A DNA stretch of 64,000 bases from Alkalicoccus halolimnae (GCF_008014775.2 NZ_CP144914.1:1240001-1304000), one strand, 5' to 3'; positions 34,439-44,170 are shown, counted from the first letter of the stretch. The notes: generated from the sequence alone by a model not told the origin. A program made the numbers and translations.

Positions 34439-35411
34439 TAATTTAAAGAAATTCTTTCCGTTAAAAGGAGGAGTTTTCGGGAAGCAGGTAGGCGAAGTCA
34501 AAGCAGTTAACGATATTACCTTCGAAGTGTATGAAGGGGAGGTATTGGGCATTGTGGGAGAATCCGGATGCGGAAAATCAACTGCTGGAAAATCCCTTCT
34601 CAGATTAATCGAACCTACGGATGGCGAAATTATCTTCGACGGAAACAATGTAACAGATATGACTAAAGAAGAAATGCGCAAAATGCGGCGCGATATGCAG
34701 ATTATTTTTCAGGATCCATATGCTTCCCTTAATCCAAGACACAATGTAGAAAAAATTCTCGGCGAGCCGCTTTTAGTGCATGGAATTGGAGATAAAGAAA
34801 CGAGGAAAGAAAAAGTAAAGGAAATTCTTGAAATCGTCGGCCTTCCCGGAGAACACGCTTCCCGTTACCCTCACCAGTTCAGCGGAGGTCAGAGACAGCG
34901 TATAGGAATAGCAAGAGCATTGATTGTCAGACCGAGGCTGATTGTCTGTGATGAACCTGTCTCTGCTTTGGACGTATCCATTCAGTCCCAGATATTAAAT
35001 CTGATGGAGGATCTCCAGGAAGAATTTAACTTGACCTATATATTTATTGCGCATGATTTAAGTGTAGTAAAACATATCAGCCATCGGATAGCAGTCATGT
35101 ACCTTGGAAAAATAGTGGAACTTGCCTCCAATGAAGATTTGTATAAAGAGCCGCTTCACCCTTATACACAATCTCTAATGTCTGCAGTGCCGGAACCGGA
35201 TCCCGACGTAAGTAAAGACAGGATAATTCTGGAAGGAGATGTTCCGAGCCCTTCCAATCCGCCTGCCGGCTGTCCGTTTCATACGCGCTGTCCGTCAGTA
35301 ATGGACGTATGCCGGACCGTGACACCCGAATTTCGGGAAATTAAAGCTAACCACTTTGCTTCCTGCCACTTGTATAACGAAGAAAATACAACGGCAGAGA
35401 AAGCAGATTAA
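34410..35411 (+). CDS. appF: Oligopeptide ABC transporter ATP-binding protein AppF type
   Basis: A 333-residue ABC ATPase: Walker A GESGCGKST, Q-loop IFQDPYASLNP, signature FSGGQRQRIGIARAL, Walker B LIVCDEPVSALDVS, and the C-terminal LHPYTQSLMSAVPEPDP and CPFHTRCPSVMDVC. It pairs with AppD as the second ATPase half of the importer. The start overlaps the end of appD, a usual arrangement in these operons. Confidence 0.88.
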   Translation: MTVKPLLKVNNLKKFFPLKGGVFGKQVGEVKAVNDITFEVYEGEVLGIVGESGCGKSTAGKSLLRLIEPTDGEIIFDGNNVTDMTKEEMRKMRRDMQIIFQDPYASLNPRHNVEKILGEPLLVHGIGDKETRKEKVKEILEIVGLPGEHASRYPHQFSGGQRQRIGIARALIVRPRLIVCDEPVSALDVSIQSQILNLMEDLQEEFNLTYIFIAHDLSVVKHISHRIAVMYLGKIVELASNEDLYKEPLHPYTQSLMSAVPEPDPDVSKDRIILEGDVPSPSNPPAGCPFHTRCPSVMDVCRTVTPEFREIKANHFASCHLYNEENTTAEKAD

Positions 35412-35441
35412 TCTATATATAATTTAAAAGGGGGAAAAGAA

Positions 35442-37133
35442 ATGAAAAAATCACTTGTACTATCATTTGCGGCAGCGACAGTTCTTACGTTTACAGCCTG
35501 CGGCGGAAATGACGGCGGAAATGATGGAGAAGGGGACGTGGACACAAATGAAAATGCCACGGAAACCAATGACAGTGAAGAGGGAGAAGATGGAGGGGAT
35601 GAAGCATCGCAGCCAGCCGAAGATCAGACATTGATCTTTGCCAGAGGGGGAGATTCTGTCAGTCTGGACTATGCGAGTGTCACTGATGGAGAATCATCCC
35701 GCGTTACCCAGCAGATTTATGAAAGCCTTCTTACTTTTGAAGAGGACTCGTTTGAAATCGGCCCGGGACTTGCTGAAGACTGGGAAGTCGCTGACGACGG
35801 TCTCAGCTACGTGTTTACGCTGCGTGAAGGTGTAACATTCCATGATGGGACTGATTTTAACGCAGAAGCAGTTAAACTGAATTTTGAGAGATGGGCGGAT
35901 CCTGATCACGAGTATCATTTTGCTGATGAGGGATATGCATACAGCGTTTATGGTACACAGTTCGGCGGTTTTCAAGGTGATGAAGGCCATGTCATAGATG
36001 AGATTAACGTGCTGAGCGACTATGAAGTCGAGTTTGTACTGAATGAGACGCTCGGTTCTTTCCTTCAAAATATGGGAATGAGCTACTTTTCAATGACTTC
36101 GCCGGCTGCTTTTGAAGAATACGGAAGTGAAATTAATGAAAATCCGGTAGGGACAGGACCATTTCAGTTTGTAAGCTGGTCCAGAGATGACAGTATCGTT
36201 CTTGAAAAATATGAGGATTACTGGCAGGAGGATCTTCCTAAGCTTGACTCTGTTATCTTCCAGGTAATTCCTGATAACTCTGCCCGTCTTACCGCTCTTC
36301 GGTCCGGTGAAATTGATATTATGGATGGATTGAATCCTGATGATCTGGAAGCCCTTGAAGGAGAAGAAGGAATCACTACATTTGAGCGGGCTACAAACAA
36401 TATTGGTTACCTTGGTTTTAACGCGGATAAGGAACCATTTGACGACCCGGAAGTGCGCCGTGCACTGAACCATGCTATCGATAAAGAAACATTAATATCT
36501 GTTCTGTATGCCGGTATGGCTGAGCCTGCAAAGAACCTGATTCCGCCGGACTACCTTGGTTATAATGACGAAATTGAGCCATACGAGTATGATCCGGAAC
36601 TTGCTGAGCAGATGCTTGCAGATGCCGGACAGGAAGGTCTGGAGATGGATCTGTGGACTATGCCTGTAGCAAGGCCTTATATGCCGGATCCGGAACGGGC
36701 AGCTGAAGTTATGCAGGCTAACCTCTCCGATATCGGTGTCACTGCCAATATTGTCAGTATGGAATGGGCAACGTATCTGGAACAGACAGAAGCAGGCGAA
36801 CATGATATATTCATGCTCGGCTGGTCAGGTGTAAATGGAGATCCGGATTATTTCTTTGGAAACCTGCTTCATTCTGACGCTATTCCAGGAGGAAACAGAA
36901 CTTTTTATCGCAACGAAGAAGTAGACAGCCTGCTTGATCAGGCAAAAACCAGTATCGATGAAGATGAGCGTGCAGAGCTTTACATGGAAGCACAGGAGCT
37001 TATCCATGAAGACGCGCCTATGATTCCATTAGTACACTCGATTCCTGTTCTTGCAGGAAGTGAGCGGGTGCAGAACTATGTTCCACATCCACAGACGAGT
37101 GAACCTTTAACAGAAGTCGAACTGAGCGAATAA
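35442..37133 (+). CDS. appA: Oligopeptide-binding lipoprotein AppA type
   Basis: A 563-residue extracytoplasmic binding protein of the SBP_bac_5 family. The signal peptide ends in the lipobox FTAC (Cys about residue 20), followed by a Gly/Asn/Asp/Glu-rich linker to about residue 62. VTFHDGTDFNAEAVKLNFER and the NPVGTGPFQFVSW block are family marks. The mature protein is very acidic, as in salt-adapted surface proteins. It captures peptides for the permease; whether di- or oligopeptides is not visible. A hairpin follows it. Confidence 0.87.
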   Translation: MKKSLVLSFAAATVLTFTACGGNDGGNDGEGDVDTNENATETNDSEEGEDGGDEASQPAEDQTLIFARGGDSVSLDYASVTDGESSRVTQQIYESLLTFEEDSFEIGPGLAEDWEVADDGLSYVFTLREGVTFHDGTDFNAEAVKLNFERWADPDHEYHFADEGYAYSVYGTQFGGFQGDEGHVIDEINVLSDYEVEFVLNETLGSFLQNMGMSYFSMTSPAAFEEYGSEINENPVGTGPFQFVSWSRDDSIVLEKYEDYWQEDLPKLDSVIFQVIPDNSARLTALRSGEIDIMDGLNPDDLEALEGEEGITTFERATNNIGYLGFNADKEPFDDPEVRRALNHAIDKETLISVLYAGMAEPAKNLIPPDYLGYNDEIEPYEYDPELAEQMLADAGQEGLEMDLWTMPVARPYMPDPERAAEVMQANLSDIGVTANIVSMEWATYLEQTEAGEHDIFMLGWSGVNGDPDYFFGNLLHSDAIPGGNRTFYRNEEVDSLLDQAKTSIDEDERAELYMEAQELIHEDAPMIPLVHSIPVLAGSERVQNYVPHPQTSEPLTEVELSE

Positions 37134-37138
37134 TATTA

Positions 37139-37182
37139 AAAGAGGGCAGTTAGAGACAAGATGCTCGGCTGCCCTCTATTAA
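37139..37182 (+). terminator. Intra-operon hairpin after appA
   Basis: AGAGGGCAG and CTGCCCTCT form a 9-pair stem with a weak T run. Placed after the binding-protein gene, it may lower expression of the permease genes or stabilise the appA message. Confidence 0.55.
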
Positions 37183-37244
37183 ATTTTAGTCTGCAGTTAT
37201 TTTATCAATTATTACATACGCTGTTTCAGCGGGGGGTGAGTCTG

Positions 37245-38246
37245 ATGCTCGCATATACAATAAGAAGGATATTAATGTTAATACCGGTTTTAATAGGTAT
37301 GTCACTAATTACGTTTTCTATTATTCATCTGATTCCCGGGAATCCGGCACAGACAATTCTTGGTGAACAGGCAACTCCACAGGCCATTGCCCAGCTGGAA
37401 GAACAGCTTGGCATTAATGAACCTTATCTTGTTCAATATTTTGACTACATTGGCGGACTCCTCCAAGGAGATCTGGGTCAGTCACTTCGTACCAATGCTG
37501 ATATTTCTAATGAAATCTGGCCTTTCCTTGCAGCAACAATTGAACTCACTATTTTTGCCATGGTTTTTGCGGTAATTGTTGGGGTTAATGCCGGAATTAT
37601 CAGCGCCTGGAAGCAGAATTCATTATTTGACTACGGTGCAATGCTGGTTGCACTGATAGGGGTGTCCATGCCGATTTTCTGGCTGGGACTTATGCAGCAG
37701 TGGATATTTGCACAGGAGCTTGGATGGCTGCCTGCTTTTGGTCGCGGAAACCCTCGTGATCCTGTAGAAACCACGACACATTTTTATCTGCTGGATACAC
37801 TGCTTTCGGGTCGGATGGATCAATTCTGGACCTCTTTTCGCCATCTTATCCTTCCGGGAGTGGCACTAGGAACGATACCGATGGCTATTATTGCGCGGAT
37901 GACCCGATCAAGTATGCTCGAAGTCCTTCGTTCCGATTATATACGTACTGTTGAAGCGAAAGGAATTCCAAAACTTTCTGTCGTTTACCGGCACGGATTC
38001 AAAAATGCGGTAATTCCTGTGTTAACAATTGTAGGTCTCCAGACGGGAACTTTACTCGGAGGAGCGATATTAACAGAAACAATATTCAGTTGGCCTGGGG
38101 TGGGGCGTTATGTTTTTGACGGAATAGGCAACCGCGACTATCCGGTGATTCAATCTGGTATTTTAATTATTGCAACGATGTTTGTTTTCATAAATTTAAT
38201 TGTGGACCTGCTTTACAGCTATATAGATCCACGAATCAAGTATTAA
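37245..38246 (+). CDS. appB: Oligopeptide ABC transporter permease AppB type
   Basis: ATG 37245 follows GGGGGG and gives 333 residues (the frame opens earlier, at 37161, but without ribosome binding site). It has six membrane segments, the N-terminal RRILMLIPVLIGMSLITFSI typical of DppB/AppB and the permease EAA loop EAKGIPKLSVVYRHGFKNAV. It forms the membrane channel with AppC. Confidence 0.88.
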   Translation: MLAYTIRRILMLIPVLIGMSLITFSIIHLIPGNPAQTILGEQATPQAIAQLEEQLGINEPYLVQYFDYIGGLLQGDLGQSLRTNADISNEIWPFLAATIELTIFAMVFAVIVGVNAGIISAWKQNSLFDYGAMLVALIGVSMPIFWLGLMQQWIFAQELGWLPAFGRGNPRDPVETTTHFYLLDTLLSGRMDQFWTSFRHLILPGVALGTIPMAIIARMTRSSMLEVLRSDYIRTVEAKGIPKLSVVYRHGFKNAVIPVLTIVGLQTGTLLGGAILTETIFSWPGVGRYVFDGIGNRDYPVIQSGILIIATMFVFINLIVDLLYSYIDPRIKY

Positions 38247-38258
38247 GGGGGGACTAAG

Positions 38259-39179
38259 ATGGATTCTACTAAATCAAATCAGAAGGACCCAATGAGGGGG
38301 CCGGAATATCAGGAACCTCAGGTCTCCATACCGGAACCAGCTTCTCCGTGGAAGGAAGCTTTTCGTCAGCTGATCAAAAATAAGCTTGCCGTTGTAGGGA
38401 TGTTTATTATTGGGTTTTTCATTCTGATCGCAGTCATCGCCCCTCTTATATCCGGCTATCATTTTTCTACAATTAGTGGTGCCGGAAGGCTGGAAGGTCC
38501 CTCTGCGTCAAACTGGTTCGGTACGGACGATCTGGGACGCGATATTTTTACAAGAATTGTTTATGGAGCACGTATATCGCTGATGGTGGGTTTTTTCGCT
38601 GTAATAGGAGCTTTAGTTTTCGGTTCTCTCCTTGGAATTATAGCGGGTTATTTCGGGCGCTGGATTGATATGGTTATATCCAGAATTTTTGATATCATGC
38701 TTGCTTTTCCAAGCATTCTTTTAGCTATTGCTATTGTAGCAATTCTTGGTCCTTCTCTTCAGAATGCGCTTATTGCCATAGCAATTATTAATATTCCTAT
38801 TTTCGGGAGGCTTGTACGTTCTAAAGTAATTTCTATCCGGGAAGAGGAATATATTCTTGCTGCAAGAGCCCAGGGAATGAAGAACGGACGCATCCTTTTT
38901 CATCACGTGCTTCCAAACAGTACTGCTCCGATCATTGTGCAGGCGACGCTCGGATTCGGTACAGCCATTTTAGAAGCAGCGGCTCTCGGATTTCTCGGTC
39001 TGGGTGCTCAGCCGCCTACTCCGGAATGGGGCAGAATGCTGTCAGATTCAAGGCAGTACATTCAAAGCGCTCCTTGGACAGTCTTGTTTCCGGGTATTTC
39101 AATTATGCTCGTCGTCCTGGGATTTAATATGATCGGTGATGGTCTCAGAGACGCTCTCGATCCTAAAATGAAAAATTAA
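38259..39179 (+). CDS. appC: Oligopeptide ABC transporter permease AppC type
   Basis: A 306-residue permease: a polar N-terminal tail, then the DppC/OppC_N segment (FRQLIKNKLAVVGMFIIGFF), FGTDDLGRDIFTRIVYGARI and the EAA loop AARAQGMKNGRILFHHVLPN. The conserved WGRMLSDSRQYI near the C terminus is also present. It is the last gene of the operon; no strong terminator is seen before the YwbE gene 64 bases on. Confidence 0.88.
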   Translation: MDSTKSNQKDPMRGPEYQEPQVSIPEPASPWKEAFRQLIKNKLAVVGMFIIGFFILIAVIAPLISGYHFSTISGAGRLEGPSASNWFGTDDLGRDIFTRIVYGARISLMVGFFAVIGALVFGSLLGIIAGYFGRWIDMVISRIFDIMLAFPSILLAIAIVAILGPSLQNALIAIAIINIPIFGRLVRSKVISIREEEYILAARAQGMKNGRILFHHVLPNSTAPIIVQATLGFGTAILEAAALGFLGLGAQPPTPEWGRMLSDSRQYIQSAPWTVLFPGISIMLVVLGFNMIGDGLRDALDPKMKN

Positions 39180-39243
39180 TCTTTCTTTACTGATCTCCTG
39201 CTTTTTCGTATACTGATAGAAGTATCAGGAAAGGAGCGGGACA

Positions 39244-39444
39244 ATGCCAGGTACAAAAAGAGGAAACATACAGCCGGGAATGACCGTTAAAGTTGTCCAA
39301 AAACAAGATCAGCGCAGCGGTAAACTGACCGAAGGAATAGTTGAAAAACTGCTTACTAATTCATCCAATCATCCGCACGGGATTAAAGTTCGTTTAAAAG
39401 ATGGAACAGTAGGACGTGTAAAAGAAATTAAGGCGCAGAGCTGA
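39244..39444 (+). CDS. ywbE: YwbE-family small protein
   Basis: Sixty-six residues: RGNIQPGMTVKVVQKQDQRS, GKLTEGIVEKLLTNSSNHPH and GIKVRLKDGTVGRVKEI are the conserved YwbE sequence. The function is unknown; the small basic fold could bind nucleic acid. AAAGGAGCGGG precedes the ATG. It has its own terminator. Confidence 0.9.
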   Translation: MPGTKRGNIQPGMTVKVVQKQDQRSGKLTEGIVEKLLTNSSNHPHGIKVRLKDGTVGRVKEIKAQS

Positions 39445-39460
39445 GACTCTGCGCCTTTCA
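39430..39460 (+). terminator. Terminator after ywbE
   Basis: AGGCGCAGAG and CTCTGCGCCT form a 10-pair stem followed by TTT. It begins within the last codons of ywbE. Confidence 0.7.
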
Positions 39461-39468
39461 ATGTGTAA

Positions 39469-39994
39469 AGCTCTGTTAAAGCTTTTTTGATATATATAAG
39501 AAAACTTCGCTTCAACCCGGCAGGCCTGCCGTGGAGGAGCTTTCCAGCTTCCTCAGGCTTACGCCCTGCGGGATCTTCCAATCTCCTTCTTCCACTTAAT
39601 TCTCCCATACAGAAAGCCCGCTGGTCGAATCAAGAAGGAGCCGCAGGCACTCCACTAACAACACGGAGCTTTAACAGAGACACTCATGCAAAAAGCCTTG
39701 CACCATGGGGCATGAAAATGGCCTTCTATAGGAATGGAATTCCCCCTCTATACACGTTGAATGAAGGATAGTCAGAAGGGGCCTTCTTTATTAAAAGGCC
39801 GATCCTGCTCCGTATTTTTACCTGGAGCTGGAGTGGACATGGGGCGACTCCGGGGCGATCAAGGACGAGCCGAAGATCCATTCCGCACGACCGCGGGGAG
39901 GACGGGATTAGCTGAAGCCGGCCCGCCCGGAAAGCGTCCCCATGGAAACGGAAGCGCACGTTCACCGATTTTCTACTTTATTTTCAAGGTAGCC
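39469..39994 (-). repeat. Repeat family copy R5 (A-M-B, about 526 bp)
   Basis: Read on the minus strand it starts with GGCTACCTTGAAAATAAAG at 39994 and ends with GCTTTAACAGAGCT at 39469. It carries module A (CCCCGGAGTCGCCCCATGTC), module M (CCATTCCTATAGAAGGCCAT and GTGTCTCTGTTAAAGCTCC) and module B (GAAGGAGATTGGAAGATCCC, CACGGCAGGCCTGCCGGG). It fills the gap between convergent genes. Confidence 0.85.
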
Positions 39995-40079
39995 ATGTGT
40001 AAAAGAACCTTTTCTGGGAGAATTAATTTCTGAAGGGACTGCCGGGTGCTTCCAATCGTCTCTCCCCGTGCTTCATAAT

Positions 40080-40526
40080 TCACTCTTCTCTTACTTCCAG
40101 ATTTACAGGACGGATCGCCCCCCAGGGAGCTACGTCCACGGTTACCTGCAAATCGACCGCTTCCTCAAGTTCCGGCCCGCTTCCCTGTTCCACATAATAC
40201 TGTTCAAGCTGCGGGGCAGTAACGTATTCACCAAATAAAGAGCCGGAAATAGAGCCGAAGAACGGCTCCTCTTTTACCTCATTGAGTACTGCAAATCCAT
40301 CGGACCCTTCTGTAAGCGTAAAGTAAACAGGACCCTCCTTGATATCAGAAGGCGGCTCCAGATCAGGATACTGAAGCATTACGTATTCACCGTAAAAGGG
40401 ATCAAATGGATCATATGGTTCTGCTCTAAGCAGATATTGGTCGCCGCTCCAGGAGATGGCATGATATCCAGTGACAAGCAGGATAATAAATACAGTCTGA
40501 AAAATTGGAAATAACCATTTAATCAT
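40080..40526 (-). CDS. GDYXXLXY-domain membrane-anchored protein
   Basis: A 148-residue protein with one N-terminal membrane segment (WLFPIFQTVFIILLVTGYHA) and the family signature as PFYGEYVMLQYPDL (about residues 43-56). The rest is probably extracellular. The family is of unknown function and is typically found next to a DUF2157 protein, as here, with a 4-base overlap. Confidence 0.85.
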   Translation of the reverse strand: MIKWLFPIFQTVFIILLVTGYHAISWSGDQYLLRAEPYDPFDPFYGEYVMLQYPDLEPPSDIKEGPVYFTLTEGSDGFAVLNEVKEEPFFGSISGSLFGEYVTAPQLEQYYVEQGSGPELEEAVDLQVTVDVAPWGAIRPVNLEVREE

Positions 40527-41704
40527 GCTGCAGCACCTTCTTTCTTACGATTGAACCACCATGCAGCACCGGAAAGAGCAAACAGGAGCAGAGCGCCGAT
40601 AAGAAAAAACAGAGACATATCCAGTCTGTCCCAAGCATATATAACATAGATAACAAATTGAACTAGTATAAAGTAAACAAATCCTAACCCCAAAGTCTTA
40701 TTCTGCCGCTGCGCAGTGAATAAATAAGCGAGAGCAGACAGTTCAGCTGTCACAGCGAGAAGCAGGGCCGTGTCATCAAACAGCATCAATCCAATCCCGC
40801 CGAGCAGGCCAATCCACATAAGCTGCCGGAATTTGTAAAAAGCTAAAGCGGCTACAGCGGCTCCGGCTGCAGCCAGAGCAAGAGCTTCCGCCCAATTGAG
40901 ATTGACGAGTGATAAATCAGTTTCTCCCCGTACAGCAAGGTAAATGACTAACAATCCTCCGCCTGCAGCCATATAAAAAGGGCTCAGCAGGCGGATTTTT
41001 CCGGAAGGTATAAATAAAAGCAGCAGTACTAGTGCAAATAAGGTCCAGATCGGCCAAAAGGGACTGTTGTAAGCAGCGACGGCCCAAAGTGCCGGACCTG
41101 CAGCAAATAAGAGCAGCCAGCTGAAAACCGTCATTTCTTTTTGCCTGCTTGTAAAAAACAAAAGTAAAACAGCGGCGACAAACAGTATCCATTCCATCCA
41201 GCTCATAACCGGTATAGATGAAGTGAGAATTATAATCCCAAAGAAAAAAGAAATTATAGAGAATATCGTATTTTTCCAATAGAATACATGGAATGCTGCT
41301 GCGATGAACATAGCCCATGGCAGTATAGAATTAGAGGCTGGGAAGTGAAAAGCCTGAGCTGTAACGATTATAGAAGCCATGAACATGGCAAGACCGATTA
41401 CTCTGAAGAAAACAGGCCAGCCAAATTGTTTTCTCTCAGCAAAGTAGGCAAGAATATAGAAAATCCACATAAGTGTGACGATGAAACCTGTTTTAAGCAG
41501 ATCAGGGACTGCCTGCCAATTAGCAGCAATAAAACTAAAAACAGCAAGAGATAAAAATATTAAACCGATAAGAAGCAGAAGGGGAACCTTATTTTTTTTT
41601 CGTTCTTCCGGCCGGCGGTTTTCATAATCATTGATTCGATCCACGGCAGCTTGATCAAGCAGGCCTTCATTACGCCACTGGTCCAGCTTTTGCTCTATAT
41701 TCAT
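40523..41704 (-). CDS. DUF2157 integral membrane protein
   Basis: A 393-residue protein. The cytosolic N-terminal DUF2157 part (KLDQWRNEGLLDQAAVDRIN, then DYENRRPEER) is followed by about twelve membrane segments beginning at about residue 43 and a basic C-terminal tail. The function is unknown. GGAGGG precedes ATG 41704. It forms a two-gene operon with the GDYXXLXY protein gene. Confidence 0.85.
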   Translation of the reverse strand: MNIEQKLDQWRNEGLLDQAAVDRINDYENRRPEERKKNKVPLLLLIGLIFLSLAVFSFIAANWQAVPDLLKTGFIVTLMWIFYILAYFAERKQFGWPVFFRVIGLAMFMASIIVTAQAFHFPASNSILPWAMFIAAAFHVFYWKNTIFSIISFFFGIIILTSSIPVMSWMEWILFVAAVLLLFFTSRQKEMTVFSWLLLFAAGPALWAVAAYNSPFWPIWTLFALVLLLLFIPSGKIRLLSPFYMAAGGGLLVIYLAVRGETDLSLVNLNWAEALALAAAGAAVAALAFYKFRQLMWIGLLGGIGLMLFDDTALLLAVTAELSALAYLFTAQRQNKTLGLGFVYFILVQFVIYVIYAWDRLDMSLFFLIGALLLFALSGAAWWFNRKKEGAAA

Positions 41705-42054
41705 ATCCCAACCCTCCTTTTATGATGATTTCTTCTATTATAATCTTTATTTTCAATTTTTAACAGATAGCAGAGTATTTATACTTAGCAGGTTTAATTG
41801 TCAAAACTGAAGAATTATTTAGAAAGCCGTAAATGAAAATTCAACTTTTTGTCCTGACCGATGCTTAACAGTTGTGTATGAAGTCAGCGCTTCCCTTTGA
41901 TTAGTCTATACCGCAGTGAAACAAATCTTTAAAATATGATACACTAGCCTTAGAGCCTTTTTATTCTTAGTATGCAGTTTATTTACTTATTTTTACATTA
42001 GCATCTAGGTAAAGGCGAGTATTTAATTGAATTTTATGGAAGGGGACAAACACC
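41705..42054. other. Divergent promoter region
   Basis: No gene. TATGATACACT near 41935-41945 is a possible -10 region for the binding-protein gene on the plus strand. No clear operator was found. Confidence 0.4.
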
Positions 42055-42981
42055 ATGAAGCGGACACTTTATTTAATGAGCAGTTTGATAGTTTCCTCCG
42101 TGTTTTTAACAGCTTGCGGTGGTAACGAAGAGGCAGAAAATGACGGAGCTGCGGAAAATGACGGAGCTGCAGGAAATAATGAAGCTGCTGACAATGAAGG
42201 AAACGGAGAAGCAGAAGGAGCAATTGAGATCGGCTTGAATAACTGGTCTGAAAATATTGCTGTATCTAATTTGTGGAAAATAATTCTTGAAGAAGAAGGT
42301 TATGATGTAGAACTGACTATGTCAGAGAAGTCACCGATCTGGGTTGGCGTCGCCAATGGAGATATCGATGCCTCACTTGAGGTATGGCTGCCTAATACAG
42401 ATGCTCCTTATTATGATGAGCACGAAGATAATGTTGAAATCGGGGAGACCTGGTTTGAAGCAACAGGGCTCGGGCTCGTAGTACCGGAATATGTGGATAT
42501 TAACAGCATTGAAGAGCTGAACGATAACACAGAAATGTTCAATGAAGAAATTGTGGGTATTGACGCTGGAGCCAGTTTGACACAATTGACAGAAGAAGCG
42601 GTTGAAGAATATGAACTCGATTATGATTTTCTTATCAGTTCAGAGCCTGCTATGATATCAGAGTTGGATACGGCCTACGAAAATGAAGAGCCGGTAGTTG
42701 TAACACTCTGGAACCCCCACTGGGCTTTTTCTGCCTATGATCTGAAATATCTGGAAGACCCGGATAATGTATTTGGCGATTCTGAGGATATACATTACAT
42801 GACCCGTACAGGTTTCGGTGACGATTATGAGGAGATTGTCCAGTGGTGGGATAACTGGGAAATGGATGATGAGACTCTTGGAGAGCTGATGACGTATATT
42901 AATGAAGACGATGACGAAGAAGCAGGTGCACAGCGCTGGCTTGACGATAACCGTGATCTTGTTGATGAATGGATTCAATAA
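42055..42981 (+). CDS. Orphan glycine-betaine-type binding lipoprotein (OpuAC-like)
   Basis: A 308-residue substrate-binding protein. The signal peptide ends at lipobox LTAC (Cys residue 21), followed by a linker with tandem NDGAAENDGAA repeats and many Glu/Asn (to about residue 55). The domain shows IGLNNWSENIAVSNLWKIIL, WVGVANGDIDASLEVWLP and VVTLWNPHWAFSAYDLKYL, the OpuAC pattern with tryptophans that usually form the cage for a quaternary ammonium group. The mature protein is very acidic. No ATPase or permease gene is near, so it must use a transporter coded elsewhere. Confidence 0.83.
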   Translation: MKRTLYLMSSLIVSSVFLTACGGNEEAENDGAAENDGAAGNNEAADNEGNGEAEGAIEIGLNNWSENIAVSNLWKIILEEEGYDVELTMSEKSPIWVGVANGDIDASLEVWLPNTDAPYYDEHEDNVEIGETWFEATGLGLVVPEYVDINSIEELNDNTEMFNEEIVGIDAGASLTQLTEEAVEEYELDYDFLISSEPAMISELDTAYENEEPVVVTLWNPHWAFSAYDLKYLEDPDNVFGDSEDIHYMTRTGFGDDYEEIVQWWDNWEMDDETLGELMTYINEDDDEEAGAQRWLDDNRDLVDEWIQ

Positions 42982-42990
42982 AAATTAGTA

Positions 42991-43026
42991 GAAGCTGCCT
43001 CTGGAAATTCATAGAGGCAGCTTTTT
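42991..43026 (+). terminator. Terminator after the binding-protein gene
   Basis: AAGCTGCCTCT and AGAGGCAGCTT form an 11-pair stem followed by TTT. Confidence 0.8.
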
Positions 43027-43120
43027 AATATAAGCAATAAATTAATAATCTGCTGACTGCATATAGACAGTTAAGGGTATACATAAATAAATGAAATTTA
43101 AAGGAAACAAGGTGATAATC

Positions 43121-44170
43121 ATGGCAAAAGAAGAATGGAAAACTATTTTGTCTATAGGAATGGAAAACGGTACGATAGATCTCAAAGCAAAGAAAACACT
43201 TGATGGAAAATTCTCTTACCGCAGAGTTATTACAGAAATGGAAGAAGGAATGAAGCATTTTTCATCAGCAGAAACAAAAAACGAGGCAATGGCTCTGCTG
43301 GACGAATATTCCTGGCTTTCGCTTTTTCCTTTATATATAGAAGACAGTATAAAGGCTGCTGTTCAAAAACGGATTTTAAATCACCGCTATCGAAATGAGT
43401 CTGTATTCGATGCATGGATAGAATCATGTTTTCCGAAAAACTACGAAAAAGAAGTAAAGCTTGCCAACTGGATTCTTACTTCCAGGAAAACGATGGTGCT
43501 TACAGGAGCAGGGATGAGCACTGAGTCGAATCTTCCCGATTTCAGGTCGGAAAAAGGCTGGTGGAAGCAGATCGACCCGCGAACGGTAGCAACTCCGGAG
43601 GCACTTTACAGAAATTACTCTCTTTTTGCTGATTTCTATGCGGGAAGAATAGAAGCCTTAACCAATACAGCTCCTCATGGAGGGCATTTGATATTAGCCG
43701 CTTTGGAAGAACAGGGGCTTATTGACGGAATTGCGACACAAAACGTGGATGGCCTGCATAAAAAAGCAGGTAATGAAAAAGTTTATGAACTTCATGGTTC
43801 GCTTGATAAAATTTACTGCCATGACTGTGGAAAGCAGGCAGCTGTTCATGATCTGAAGCAGAAATCAAAATGTGGATGTGGAGGCAGACTAAGGCCGGGA
43901 GTCGTTCTTTTCGGGGAAATGCTTCCGAAAGAAACCTGGACATCAGCTCTTGGAGAGATAGAAACAGCAGATCTTGTTCTCGTTATCGGTACTAGTCTGG
44001 AAGTGTATCCTGCCAATCAGCTTCATTCCATGACGAAAGGCAGAACAGTGTATATTAACACTGAAATAAATGAACAGGCTGGGGATTTCGATCTGTGCAT
44101 TGAAGGGAAAGCTAAAGAAATACTTGAATCTTTGAATGATTTTTTACAGGATAATTCAATATTAGATTGA
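43121..44170 (+). CDS. Sir2-family NAD-dependent deacylase with N-terminal extension
   Basis: ATG 43121 after AAGGTG gives 349 residues; an in-frame ATG at 43091 is less likely. The sirtuin core starts near residue 112: GAGMSTESNLPDFRS, TQNVDGLHKKAG, the catalytic HGS (ELHGSLDKIYC), zinc cysteines (CHDCGK and KCGCGG) and GTSLEVYPA. The core should remove acyl groups from lysines using NAD+. About 110 residues before it (with SIGMENGTIDLKAKKTLDGK, then FSYRRVITEMEEG) are absent in the usual 230-250-residue bacterial sirtuin. I do not recognise this extra domain. Confidence 0.85.
   Translation: MAKEEWKTILSIGMENGTIDLKAKKTLDGKFSYRRVITEMEEGMKHFSSAETKNEAMALLDEYSWLSLFPLYIEDSIKAAVQKRILNHRYRNESVFDAWIESCFPKNYEKEVKLANWILTSRKTMVLTGAGMSTESNLPDFRSEKGWWKQIDPRTVATPEALYRNYSLFADFYAGRIEALTNTAPHGGHLILAALEEQGLIDGIATQNVDGLHKKAGNEKVYELHGSLDKIYCHDCGKQAAVHDLKQKSKCGCGGRLRPGVVLFGEMLPKETWTSALGEIETADLVLVIGTSLEVYPANQLHSMTKGRTVYINTEINEQAGDFDLCIEGKAKEILESLNDFLQDNSILD

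Noticed and set aside
43121..44170. Sirtuin as part of a phage defence island
   Set aside because: Neighbours are a binding lipoprotein and lactate permease; no defence, phage or recombinase genes are near.
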